A DNA stretch of 64,000 bases from the NCBI GenBank assembly GCA_016802295.1, contig JAESIW010000020.1, positions 4,193,710 to 4,257,709 on the forward strand, read 5' to 3'. Position numbers and translations under genes: made by a program. The stretch is from Brachionus rotundiformis. Taxonomy: Eukaryota; Rotifera; Eurotatoria; Ploima; Brachionidae. Positions 36,498-47,533 of this stretch are shown one piece after another (within the stretch, counting starts at the first letter, position 1; every line of letters begins with the position of its first letter). Below the pieces are notes generated by a model, which saw nothing but the letters and a program-made list of their open reading frames with translations, made no database searches and was not told where the DNA came from.

Positions 36498-37811
36498 TTA
36501 TTTAGAAACACGAGCAAGAAGAACTGTAATGTCATCGGGCTTGCCGCCTCGGATGTGTATACCATGCTTTTTGGCCGCCTTGGCAAAAGGAGATAAATAG
36601 TCCGGATCCAGAGCCAACTCGATGGCCTTGCATGCCAAATTGTTCGCTGCTCTCTCAAGTTCCTCTATCAAACAATCCTTCTGTAACAAAAAAATAATTA
36701 AACTTAAATAAACCGAATTAAAACGAGGTACCTTCAATTTTGATATTTCTAGCAATAGGTGAGAATCGGTTAAATTGTCCCAAAGACCATCAGTTCCAAC
36801 TAGCACAAAATCACCCTCATCGAGCTGAATAGAGCACGATATTGCTGACTCGGGACTATCATTTATCAAACTCTGCTCTTGATTGTTGGCGTGTGGTTCG
36901 CCTAACCCGAAATTGCTCGAATTGGGCAGTATGGCTATCTGATAAGGTGAATTGAAATAGTGTTGTTGTTCTTGAGATCTGTGAATTATTCTATTGTTTC
37001 TTATGACACAAAAACCGCTGTCTCCAAGGTTGCATGTGTGCAAAAAGTTTGTCTCGTGGTGAAACATCAAAATGCAGGCTGTGCTGCTTCCCACAAGGAG
37101 TCTGTTGTTTTTGCTTTCAAGTAAAGTCTTGTAGCTTTGTTCGAGTAGGTTTATCGGTGTTGTGTTGTCGATGTTTTGGTCAAAATTTTGTTCCACAAGG
37201 CGCTTGCATGTTTTCATCAGATTTGAAGAAAATTGAGAGGGATCGATGCCGAACTCGTGCCATCCGCCCACTCCATCTGCCACGCCCAGTGCGTCAAGGC
37301 GATTTTGTTTGGCTATAAACCAGGCATCGTCGCCGATGACCCCGCGCTTTTTGCCGCTTAAATGAACGGTCGGGTCGATGCGCGTAGTTCTGATGTTAGT
37401 CTTGAACTTTTGGTTAAGGTAGCTTTTTGAGTAGCCTGAATAGGCGGTGACCAAATGCAGCTGTTGGATCGAGTTGAGTTCGTGATCCTGGTCTATGGCC
37501 AGCAGAGGTAGTTCGCAGCTCGACGGGGCTAAGTGAGAAAGTATCGAGTTGCCGAATATGAAGAATGGAAGTCTGTGCTGGGACGAACTGCCTGTCAAGC
37601 ACAATAGACGATTTGAAGTATAAGCAGGGAGTGTTTGAGTGAGAAGAAATCTTATCCTGTCCAGAACACTGCCTGTTTTTTCTTGAAAATTAGAGCTGTT
37701 GGTACACCTGCTCAGAATGGTTTTGAGTAAATTTTTTCCTAATTTCGTCGTCGGATTGGAGCCCGACGCTGCACTTCCGCACCGACTAGTGCTTATAACA
37801 ATTGAATGCAT
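36498..37811 (-). CDS. PPTC7: PP2C-type protein phosphatase, PPTC7 (PTC7) homolog
   Basis: Metal-dependent Ser/Thr phosphatase of the mitochondrial PTC7 group, which acts on mitochondrial matrix and biogenesis proteins and in coenzyme Q metabolism. Two exons, 37811-36732 and 36680-36498; 420 residues. The N-terminus is Arg/Ser-rich with few acids, consistent with mitochondrial import. Metal-binding and catalytic PP2C motifs are VIGDDAWF (about 158-165), GVADGVGGWHEFGIDPSQFS, GSSTACI, NLGDSGFCV, the PTC7-type HRSQEQQHYFNSPYQ, GTDGLWDN, and the terminal RGGKPDDITVLLARV. Start: an upstream TTG keeps the frame open, but the first ATG is at 37811. The intron at 36731-36681 is 51 bases with no stop, so an unspliced reading adds 17 residues (starting VPRFNSVYL) where the family has none. 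The gene is markedly GC-richer than its surroundings. A poorly conserved insertion of about 15 residues follows the QQHYFNSPYQ region. Confidence 0.95.
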   Translation of the reverse strand: MHSIVISTSRCGSAASGSNPTTKLGKNLLKTILSRCTNSSNFQEKTGSVLDRIRFLLTQTLPAYTSNRLLCLTGSSSQHRLPFFIFGNSILSHLAPSSCELPLLAIDQDHELNSIQQLHLVTAYSGYSKSYLNQKFKTNIRTTRIDPTVHLSGKKRGVIGDDAWFIAKQNRLDALGVADGVGGWHEFGIDPSQFSSNLMKTCKRLVEQNFDQNIDNTTPINLLEQSYKTLLESKNNRLLVGSSTACILMFHHETNFLHTCNLGDSGFCVIRNNRIIHRSQEQQHYFNSPYQIAILPNSSNFGLGEPHANNQEQSLINDSPESAISCSIQLDEGDFVLVGTDGLWDNLTDSHLLLEISKLKVPRFNSVYLSLIIFLLQKDCLIEELERAANNLACKAIELALDPDYLSPFAKAAKKHGIHIRGGKPDDITVLLARVSK

Positions 37812-40046
37812 CTTTGGTACGTTCAATACATTATCCAATTTTAGATTATATCTACAACGCTATTTGGTATAATTAATTCAAGATATTTAAATTATTGAGA
37901 TAGCTTAAGAGAGAAAAGTTTGGAAAATAGCTTGTCTCGAGCCTATTTTTAGCGTGTACCCTCCTTGGTTATATTCAACTTTGGAATTGAATAAATTATG
38001 ATTATAGAAATATATTTAGCTTTATCATTAAATATCTGCAATTTATTAAATAGACAAAGAAAGAGTCTGATTTTTTATAGATCAGGTCAAGTGTCTAAAT
38101 AAACTATTTACAAGTTCCCTGAGTAGTTTTTTTATAAACTAGGTTGTTGGATTTTATAGCCCTAAAATTCGATGACTCTTAATTCCGGACTCTTACTAAA
38201 TACTTTATACACTGTTGACATGGATTGAAAACTAAAAAATTAGTTGATAAAAATTCTTGATAAATTGAAAATGGAATGATGCTTTTATTAAAAAATATGG
38301 AAATTTATTTGATTGTATTAGAATAGTTTCTAGGTGATTGTATAAAAAAAAAAACTATTAAAAATAGAACTGGATCACACGTGGAAAACGCTTGCACCAC
38401 GCTAAGTAAATTCTGAAAAATAATGCCAAACTAGAGGAATTTTCTTAAGTGACCACTTAATTGAGTTTTTTACATAAAATTAAAAATAACAAGTTGTGTA
38501 GTTTAAACAAAAACAATTGAAAATTTTAAATCGTTTGATTATTCTTCTAGGCTTAAATAAAATAGTTCTACAAGTAGGAAATATGTATTGTTGGATTGAT
38601 CAAATAGGAAAATTTTTACAAATAATTTTAATTTAAAATTGAAATTAATAAGAATTATAGAATGTATTTTTAGATAAAAACTTGGCAAGAAAACAAGATG
38701 CTTATATTGATTGAACTTGTTAAACTTCTTCGATACATTTTCAAGATTAATTTTTATAATTTAGTTCTTATTGAGATAAAATATTTGAATCAAGTAACAA
38801 TTTTTTTTGACTAAGTAATAAAGTTTTTTTCCATATAGGATTATTTTTATAACTTCTCTATATGTAAAAAAATGGAGTCAATTATTGTTTATGTTTTTTC
38901 GGTTTTCTAAATTTTTAGCGAAATATTTAACCTGAATGGTATATAAACCAAACTTTTTTGACACTTAAAATAGTTTGGTTTTAGCTATTACTATCATAAA
39001 AAAAATACACACACTTTATCATATTTCGTAATCAAAAAAAAAATATTGATTACTTAAGATATTTTTGCCTTAATGTTAAATTTTAGCAAAAATCGAAAAA
39101 TTTACCAATTAGCATATATTTTAAAAATTCTAAATTAAAAGTTAAAATTGGTATCAAAATTATAATTATCTTTTTATCCTTGATATATTAATAATAATAT
39201 AAAATTCATTTTTCTAAAAGTAATCTTATTTACAACATATTTTAATTTTTTTGGATGATACAATTCGGCAACTCGTAATTCTTTCCATTGGTATACAAAT
39301 TATATTATTTTGACTTCTAAATAAAGAAATTATTAATACGAGACAAGACTTCACCTATTTTTTTGCAGACGATCTAAATGTTTTCTTTTTTTGAATAAAA
39401 TATTAATAGATTTAATTAATTTTTAGCTCAAATATTTAGTTTAGTTTACTTTACTAAATATTATTTTAAAAAATGCAGTCTACTGATTTGAAAAGCCTTA
39501 AATGACTAGTTGAAAGAATACCGGTTTTAAATTTTTTTGTTTAAAAAAAATTTATTTATATTTATTATAGCTTTTGATAAATTTTTTGGGTGTTTAATGA
39601 ATATTTTAAATTTTTTAAGCAAAAAAAATGAAACTAATTACCGACAAGTCATAAAACATTTAATATTATTCTTTAAAATTTTTAATGCATTTATTGCTCA
39701 AATGATTAATTTTTCTAGATAAAGATTCTTAAATGTAACATAAAAAGAATCGACTTTTTAAAGAAAAATTTTTGATTTTAAAATAAAACACTTAAAAAAT
39801 ACCTAAGGAAAAAATCGGAGCTTTCGAAGCCAATTTATCCAAAAATTTAAAGCGATTGTTTTCTTTTTTTCTAAACCTGTTAAATAAAAAAAAATATTTT
39901 TATAAGTTTTGATGAATTTTCCTAGCCAATTAATTATTATAAGCTCGAATTTTCAAAATTTACAAGGTAAAAAAAAATTTTAGCTCAGGTTTTATCAAAA
40001 ACAGCCTATTTTTTTTGTCCGAGAATGAGATTAAAAATTTTCCCTA
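37812..40046. other. Intergenic, upstream of PPTC7
   Basis: About 2.2 kb. The first 150 bases are the likely leader and promoter of the phosphatase gene. The open frame at 39537-39722 (+) is Phe/Lys/Asn-rich and not supported. Confidence 0.5.
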
Positions 40047-40112
40047 CTTAACTGGAATATTAACATTCATTAATAAACATTCTTAACTGGAAAAATAAAC
40101 ATTCATTTATAT
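40047..40112. repeat. 35-bp tandem duplication, about 1.9 copies
   Basis: CTTAACTGGAA followed by a variable AT part and AACATTCATT occurs twice, 35 bases apart, with a few differences between the copies. Confidence 0.7.
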
Positions 40113-40842
40113 TTAATGTAGGAAAATTCAAATCTATTAACATTTTAAGACAAAATTCAAATTAAATCACATGGCAAAACCTAATAATTTAAAATTATCA
40201 TGAAATTGTTTATCTTTATATAAAATAGTGTCTAACTAAAGGTAAAAAACAAATAATTAACATAATCAACTAAATCCTAGATCTCATATATCTGAAAAAT
40301 AATGATAAATTAAAATACCAGTTTAAAAGAGTTCACAAATATTTATTTTTGTATTAGAAAAATTCATTTTGAATTTTGTTTCCAAATTGTATTATTCCAA
40401 AAAAGAATAAGAAATTCAAATAAAATACAATTTTACGGACATTCGTTAATTTAATAGAAAGTTTATTAAACAGTTTAAGAAAATAAAACTCAAGTCAATC
40501 CACTGAGAATGTTTGGTAAAGGTTAAAATATGCTGATCTTGATTGAAATACAAAAAAAATAAATAATTAAAAAATAATTAAATGGTTTTATTTATATTTT
40601 AAAAAAGAAAAAATAACCTTTAATAAAGATATGCCATTTTAAATTGTATCATCCAACTTTTCTTAATCAGTACCAACTGACCTCAAATATTATTTATTTA
40701 AATCTAATTTAATGCTAAAATAATAAATAAAGTATCTTTTATAATTAGTTTATTCCGGCAATTTTTTTAAATCAAAAACAAAAAATCCTCAATTTTCAAT
40801 TTTACATTTCGAAATTGTAATAGATTGGTGTAATTTTGATAA

Positions 40843-42201
40843 TTATTCAGTTAACCAAAAATCTGGATCAAATACAATATCTTTTTTGTATTCTTTAACA
40901 TAAGAATATGATTGAAACGGACGATATTGGTTATATATAACATTTTTATAGCTTATGGGTCCTCCAAGCGAGGATTGCAAACCAGTATGCTGAAAAATTG
41001 ACGGCTCTACTGTAAATATTTTATATTTGTGCATTTTTCTGAACAGTTCCAATGCTATATCTTTGGGTTCAAATTCAGAAACCTTTTCAGTTATATAATC
41101 CATAACATCAGCTTGGAGAAAATCAGCCAGTTCATTAAGTTTATCTTTTGGATAGAGATTAGCAATCGCATTAAAACCAATAGAGTATTCTTTGACTCCG
41201 TAGCCAATTGGGTTGATACTCAATTCATTAAATCTGATCACTATAAAAACTGCATTAATAAATAAAACTAACTTTGTTATTTTAGACTTATTTAGACTGC
41301 TTCCTGTATCGAAATATATAATTTTTTTACAAAAATTTTTTTTAAATTCTGATAGAAAAATAAAAATTTTATTCAGAAAAAGATAAATAACTATCAGTTT
41401 GAATATACTGAAAATAACCGAATATGGGTAAATAGCCCAGTCGAATTCTCTAAAACTAGTGAATAATTTAAGGCAGAACCAATTTGTTTTTTTAATGTAA
41501 TTTACAGCTTCGAGTGTTTTGTCATACCAATCAATGCATGGAATTGAGTCGTCCTCAATCATTAAAATTAAATTACAAATATTTTGATTATAGTAGTGCT
41601 TAAGGACAGTAACGTAATCAGCTGCTTCTTTAATTTTTTTGAATATCTCATAATTATCAACTAAATTGCTCACATTTTGCTTTAAATCAACTATATTTAC
41701 AATTCCAATCAATGGAGAGAGGTCACTACGGTTCATAAAAGGAACTTTGTCTACATTGTAAACAGTAACAAGGATTCGGTCTTGATACTTAAGAGGTGTT
41801 CTTGTTATTAAAGATACTATTGTTTTCAGTGGGTAGTTGTGGCTGGTGACCGGGCGTTGTTTGGACATAATACCAACACACAGTTTACTTTCATTCAAAT
41901 AATTTTTTCGAACTAAATCAGTATTATCAAAAAATGGATCATTGACATTTCTAAGATAGGCTAGATGATAATTTTCAGATTTCCATCTTTTCACATGTTC
42001 TAAAGCGACTAAACTTTGGTTGTAATAACGATTTATGTCGTCTAAAAAACCTTTATCTGTATCTATAAAATAGTATAATTTGGAATATGGATTATGACGA
42101 TTTATTATTCCAATAATAAACCATAACTTTACAACAAAAAATAACAAAAACAAAAATTCTGATTTAAACAATTTTTTAATAAAACTGTAAAACAAATTCA
42201 T
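40843..42201 (-). CDS. PGAP4-like GPI-glycan glycosyltransferase
   Basis: Likely member of the PGAP4 (TMEM246) family, Golgi enzymes that add a sugar (GalNAc in mammals) to the first mannose of GPI anchors. Single exon, 452 residues. The layout is diagnostic: an N-terminal membrane helix at about 14-32, a GT-A-like domain with the DxD-type motif in LILMIEDDSIP (EDD at 216-218), then LKLFTSFREFDW where PGAP4 has its LKLYHPERW-like block, and two further hydrophobic helices (about 263-283 and 308-324) inserted inside the catalytic domain. After these come GFNAIANLYPKDKL and the terminal EPSIFQHTGLQSSL, the counterpart of the family's PS..HIG..SSL motif. The loop between the two inserted helices is longer than I expect for the family. 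The donor and acceptor cannot be read from sequence; divergence leaves another GT-A specificity possible. Confidence 0.8.
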   Translation of the reverse strand: MNLFYSFIKKLFKSEFLFLLFFVVKLWFIIGIINRHNPYSKLYYFIDTDKGFLDDINRYYNQSLVALEHVKRWKSENYHLAYLRNVNDPFFDNTDLVRKNYLNESKLCVGIMSKQRPVTSHNYPLKTIVSLITRTPLKYQDRILVTVYNVDKVPFMNRSDLSPLIGIVNIVDLKQNVSNLVDNYEIFKKIKEAADYVTVLKHYYNQNICNLILMIEDDSIPCIDWYDKTLEAVNYIKKTNWFCLKLFTSFREFDWAIYPYSVIFSIFKLIVIYLFLNKIFIFLSEFKKNFCKKIIYFDTGSSLNKSKITKLVLFINAVFIVIRFNELSINPIGYGVKEYSIGFNAIANLYPKDKLNELADFLQADVMDYITEKVSEFEPKDIALELFRKMHKYKIFTVEPSIFQHTGLQSSLGGPISYKNVIYNQYRPFQSYSYVKEYKKDIVFDPDFWLTE

Positions 42202-43999
42202 TTAAAAAAATTAATTTAAAGGCATCTAAAATTGTACGAAAGTTTGATAATTTTAAAAAATATTTTTAACTATACTATTTAGAAATAGAAATACCTAAGT
42301 TTAAAAACTGATGATAAAAATTTTTTGATTTATTTCAAAATTGTAAAATTAAATAATAAAATTTCTTATCGAACTTGTTACTGGGTTACAATATAGTTCA
42401 TATAAATTTTTCATAATAGCAATTTAGCCAGTATTTTGCTTAAGAATTTATTAGGCATATTATTCTTTGGTGATAATTTTTCTAAATCCAACAGTTAATA
42501 ACTTAATTTAAATATCCAAACAAGTGTTCGTTTTAAAATCATGTTATTTTATCTGCTTATGCATCAAATATAAACCCTGATGACTCAATCAATATTATAA
42601 GGAGCATAATTTATTCTTTGTTTGCTGAATTTAAAAAAATTAATATTTCGTTTAGCCTTTTAGAAATTATGTAAAATTTAAAATTAGCTGCGATTACGGG
42701 CGCATAAATTTGAATAGAATTCTTTAGAAATAAATTTTTTACGAAAAAATTATGTTCAGTAGTTTTTCAATATATTTTTTATTAAAAATTAAAATTGCCC
42801 AATTTCTATACTGAAGAATTGTAAAATACAAGAATAAAAACTTTCTTTTTTGAAGGCAAAAATTGTCATTAAAAAACAAAAATATTGGACTAAATATTCC
42901 TAATGCAAAGGTTTAATAAAATTTTTTTAAAATTATTTGATTATTGATTTTACATTATCTAAATCATAAATAACAATATGATCTTTTGAGGAAAAAAACA
43001 TATTAAACAAATTTTAATTGATATAAAATAATAATGTTATGAGCTATGTTATGTGAATAAAATTCTATTAACCAGTTATTTTTAAAATTTTATTCAAAAA
43101 TTTTATAAAAACTTGAAAAGCAAAGTGAGATTTGTAATTGTGTCTATTTTTACTAATTTTTATAGAAATATTTCACTCATTTAATCTAAATTAAATTTAA
43201 AATAAAATTTAATGGTTAAAAATTTTTGAATTCTTTAAACAGGAAAAAAAGCTCAAATTTAAAATGGTCTTTATGATTCTAATCCAAAACTTAATATTTC
43301 ATATTTCAATATTAGCTTATAATTATCTCTTATTTGCTTTCATATAGGTCCAATTTAATTTTAAAAAATTCATTGTTTAACTTTGTATTTTTGTTAAGTC
43401 AACCACTTATATCGTTTAGTTGTTCCATATTTTTACACGTTCATTTGTATAATATATGTGTCAATTTGTCTCTTGAACCCATAACTGTACGCTTGTTTCC
43501 TTATGAACTAATTTCCGACTCAGAGAATACCAAAATCATAAGCTTATTTAGATAACTAAATACATTTTTAGCATCAATCGAGTTCCTTTGTTAAAAATTT
43601 TCATTTTTTTGATTTATTTTTTTTTAAACACTGTTTATGGGATAATAGATAAAATACTCAATTGTCATTTATTTAAAGTTGATCAAGCCTTTCATAAATA
43701 AAATTGAACAATTTTTATCAAAGAAGCAGGGATAACTTCGATTTTAGTCTTCTTAATAAATGAAAAATTATTTGAAGATTAAGATCCACTTTAAGGAAAA
43801 ATTTGAAGTTAAGTCTCTGAACTTTTTTTTAATTATTTTTTAATTTAAAAAATTAAAATCAAAATCTACTTATCTTATGATTAAATTAATCTCTATTAAA
43901 ATTAGCTTTGCTTTGTTTTAAATGTTATGAAAATAGGCTAAAAAAACACTTGATTTTAACTAAACTTTTATTAATAAATCAACTATATTTAAGCAACTT
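42202..43999. other. Intergenic, nothing recognised
   Basis: About 1.8 kb. The open frame at 43334-43555 (+) starts with TTG and has no family resemblance; its C-terminal part has a slightly coding look but no splice context that proves it. Confidence 0.5.
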
Positions 44000-44005
44000 T
44001 TTATT
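44000..44005 (-). terminator. Polyadenylation signal of the CS-domain gene
   Basis: AATAAA on the minus strand, 93 bases past the stop codon of the CS-domain protein. Confidence 0.4.
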
Positions 44006-44097
44006 ACATTCTATTTTTAATTATTGTTTTTGAAAATTTTATGATAAAAAAAAATTGTATTCAAATGCAATTAATCGGCATGCGGTATCCAAGAAAA

Positions 44098-44582
44098 TTA
44101 GCTCTTTACCAAATGACAAGTTTCAAAATCTGAATCCGAGAATTGTTTCCATGTTTCGTTCTCTGTCTTAACAAACGTGACAATAATTTTTCCTTTATCG
44201 AACTTAAATTTTAAAATATAAACTTATTTAAACTATTTGTAAACATTTTTATTAAATTACTTCTATTTTACTCTTATCAACGTTTATGGTAGTTGGTAAT
44301 CTTTTTATTTGAAAACGATATATTTTTTTGGTATCATTCATTTTGATTGCCAAGTTGAATGATTGTTGACTTATTTCTTTATCATGTATTGCTGCATTGG
44401 CAGGTACTTTTTTGAACATTTTCCCAATTTTCCTCTCAACATCAAGTTCGTCGATTACCAATACAAATACAGCTTTTTCATTTTTCTCCTCAAATGAATC
44501 TTGAAGGATACTAATTGATAAAAAACAACAATGAATAAAGATAAGGATTTAACTTACAAGATGGCAACGATTCCGAGCTCAT
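44098..44582 (-). CDS. Small CS-domain protein, calcyclin-binding-protein (CacyBP/SIP)-like
   Basis: Three exons, 44582-44558, 44499-44261 and 44202-44098, each junction GT..AG and in frame; 122 residues. The protein starts MSSESLPS and then enters a CS (p23-like beta-sandwich) domain: YSFEEKNEKAVFVLVI, a variable loop, QQSFNLAIKMNDTKKIYRFQ, LPTTINVDKSKIE, FDKGKIIVTFVKTENETWKQF. Spacing and residues fit the CS domain of CacyBP (SFDLLV..NGK.Y.., ..V...KVENTRW). The helical N-terminal dimerisation domain and the C-terminal SGS region of CacyBP are both missing, so this is about half the family length. It probably binds a partner such as an Hsp90-type or ubiquitin-ligase complex, which is inference. 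It could also be a lineage-specific CS protein. The acceptor of exon 2 was chosen because only AAG before 44499 restores the frame. Confidence 0.62.
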
Positions 44583-45622
44583 TTTTAGTTATTAATAATT
44601 TTCGAATAATTTTTTCAGTTTAGAAAAAGTTTATTAGAAAGTTAATATTATTATCACTATAGCTTCGTTGTTTAAGCAACTGAGAATAGTGATTAATAGC
44701 TAGAAAAATGCGTCAGAAACAAAGACAAAAGGCGCTTTATTTATACTCCTTAATTTTTTGAAAGTGTTTTTATTTACGGCAAATTTAAAAAGATAAAATT
44801 ATGAATTTGAAAACTTTAAAATGAAAATAAATAAGAACTTAATTTCAAAAATTTATGCTTTTTTTTTATTAATTATTCTATAAATATTTTACTTCTTTAA
44901 GTATTAAAGAGTGCAGAGAACAGGCTTTGCAAATTTCGGTTTAAATCCACTGAGTACAAGATATTGTATTGTTTACCTTGTATTTTTAATTATGATTTGC
45001 AGAAAATGAGTAGACAGTTTTTCCAAGTAGTAAATTTATTCTAATTCAAAAATACTCAATACAAGTACAGATTAATTTTTGAGAAATTCGAATTAATTAT
45101 ACCTAACAAAACTTGTTTGGAATAGGGTCAATTGAGCACTCATGGTTTACAAATTAATTTTGAGTCATACAAGAATTTTACGTAATTAAAAAAAATTAAT
45201 GAGGCTTTTTAGCAATTAAGGGAAGGATTTAAAAAAATTAATAAAAAGAAAACAATATATCGAAATAAATTGATAATAAAATGAAATTAAAAAAAATTTT
45301 GAAACTAATTGAAGGAGAATGATTCAATATTTTAATGATTATTAAAATTGATCGGATCGGTAATCAGATATCTTGCTAATCATGTAAAAATTAACTAAAA
45401 AACCTAATAAAAATTTAAATAAACATTCAAGTAAGAAAATTTACAACTGAACTATTAATTTATTAAAAAGTGAATTATTTAAACTAAAGAATAGGCAAAT
45501 TCATTTCATATAATAAAACAATTTTTTACTAAGCTAAAAAAAATCAAAAAAAAATTAAATTTATTAATTTAATTAACTATTAACTGGTACAGTTTTAAAA
45601 AAAAAAGACTTACAGTTTTAAA
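44583..45622. other. Intergenic left of the assembly gap
   Basis: About 1 kb. It includes the likely promoter of the CS-domain gene. Nothing else recognised. Confidence 0.5.
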
Positions 45623-46116
45623 NNNNNNNNNNNNNNNNNNNNNNNNNNNNNNNNNNNNNNNNNNNNNNNNNNNNNNNNNNNNNNNNNNNNNNNNNNNNNN
45701 NNNNNNNNNNNNNNNNNNNNNNNNNNNNNNNNNNNNNNNNNNNNNNNNNNNNNNNNNNNNNNNNNNNNNNNNNNNNNNNNNNNNNNNNNNNNNNNNNNNN
45801 NNNNNNNNNNNNNNNNNNNNNNNNNNNNNNNNNNNNNNNNNNNNNNNNNNNNNNNNNNNNNNNNNNNNNNNNNNNNNNNNNNNNNNNNNNNNNNNNNNNN
45901 NNNNNNNNNNNNNNNNNNNNNNNNNNNNNNNNNNNNNNNNNNNNNNNNNNNNNNNNNNNNNNNNNNNNNNNNNNNNNNNNNNNNNNNNNNNNNNNNNNNN
46001 NNNNNNNNNNNNNNNNNNNNNNNNNNNNNNNNNNNNNNNNNNNNNNNNNNNNNNNNNNNNNNNNNNNNNNNNNNNNNNNNNNNNNNNNNNNNNNNNNNNN
46101 NNNNNNNNNNNNNNNN
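45623..46116. other. Assembly gap
   Basis: A run of 494 N. Sequence content and true size are unknown, so any gene or repeat here is invisible. Confidence 1.
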
Positions 46117-47505
46117 GATTTAGCTCATTTTATTATTTTGGGACTCTGCAACTTATTTTACTAATAAAACCCATAAGATTGGTATTTTTCATCTTTCATA
46201 TTCCATTTTACACAAGAAGCACCAAATATTTATTATATTTATATTTTTATTTTTTAAATCCTAAAATTTACCAAAAAAATAGAAGCGATTTCACCGTGTG
46301 AATTTTGTTATGTAAAAATCAAAAATCGAGATTATTCAAGACAAAGTTATTTATTTGTACTGTCTGTTCAAAAGATATAAAGATCTAAAATTTAAAAAAA
46401 GATTAAATTGACTCTGGTGTTAATTAACAAAGGATAACATTTTTTTATTTAATTATTTAAAAATTTTATAACATTATATCTTATTCAAGATGCATTATAT
46501 TTAAATTTTAAGATTATAAAAGATAACAAACTAGTTTAAATATTGCCAATAAATAATGTTGGGAAGCTTTCTTATGCTAAGGAAACCGATGAGAGATACA
46601 TGGGATGGACCCAATATTTGATTTGCCGTATAAATTATTGAACAGCATAATTTTTGACAGCAAATTATTCTGAGAATAATCAAATGAAAGGCCATAAAAT
46701 CGGAAAAAGATTTATATTTCTAAAATAAAAAATTTGAAAAATAAATAAATTATTTAAGTGCAAACTTTTTTTCAATCTTTCAAAAAATTGTTAAGTTGAT
46801 CAAAAATTTTAATTAGAATAAAACAAAATGAATACTAAAACTATTTATTTATCATTTTTTGAAAAATTTTTATTAATAGATAATAATTATATTTACATCA
46901 TATTAATTGATAGTTTTGAATAAAGCAGAACAGGAAGAATCATAAAAAATCTCATAAATTTTTTGACAAATTAAAAAAATGATCCTCTAGATTCAAAATT
47001 ATGCAACATACAAAGTTGAATCAAATGGTGTTCAAAAATTCTACAAAATCCACTTCGCTTAAAAAAAGGAATTGTTAAGTTTAAGCAAATATGCGGAGAT
47101 ATCTAAGAATTTTGTACAAAATGCAAATTCCAATGTTTAATCATGTTGCATTTATTGGACCAATTATGGGAAATTTATGAGATTTTTAAAAGATTTTATA
47201 AAATGTCACAAAATCCAGGATATAAGACACAGTTCGAAATTACTATTCAATTAAAAACGGCAATGATTAAAAATTGTGAAAATCTAAAGCTTATATGACA
47301 AATTTAAAAAAAAATAGAAAAAAAAATTTAATTTAATTATGGATTTATTTTATTCTAGGGTAAAAAGATTTAATAGAAAAAAAAAACAAGTGAAAAAAGA
47401 GGAATATAAAATTTTTGAGTAGTTTTATAATTTTCAATGAATTTAAAAAAGAAACCAATTTACAATAAGCAACATACGCTTTTAAAAAACAAAGTAAAGA
47501 TTAAT
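46117..47505. other. Intergenic right of the assembly gap
   Basis: About 1.4 kb. One short minus-strand string near 46570-46625 has a vaguely transposase-like reading (YWVHPMYL) but is too short to call. Confidence 0.5.
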
Positions 47506-47511
47506 TTTATT
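47506..47511 (-). terminator. Polyadenylation signal of the aerolysin-like gene
   Basis: AATAAA on the minus strand only 23 bases past the stop codon. Confidence 0.5.
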
Positions 47512-47533
47512 TTCATTAAACAATTAAAATGAT

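Noticed and set aside
37034..37602. Two further open frames within the PPTC7 exon
   Set aside because: They exist because the exon is GC-rich; the minus-strand PP2C frame carries all phosphatase motifs.
43334..43555. 73-codon plus-strand frame
   Set aside because: TTG start and no recognisable domain; a TATAG before it could be an acceptor, but nothing joins to it.
46565..46630. Possible transposase relic reading YWVHPMYLSS on the minus strand
   Set aside because: Only about ten suggestive residues, followed by a stop; below the level of chance I can exclude by eye.
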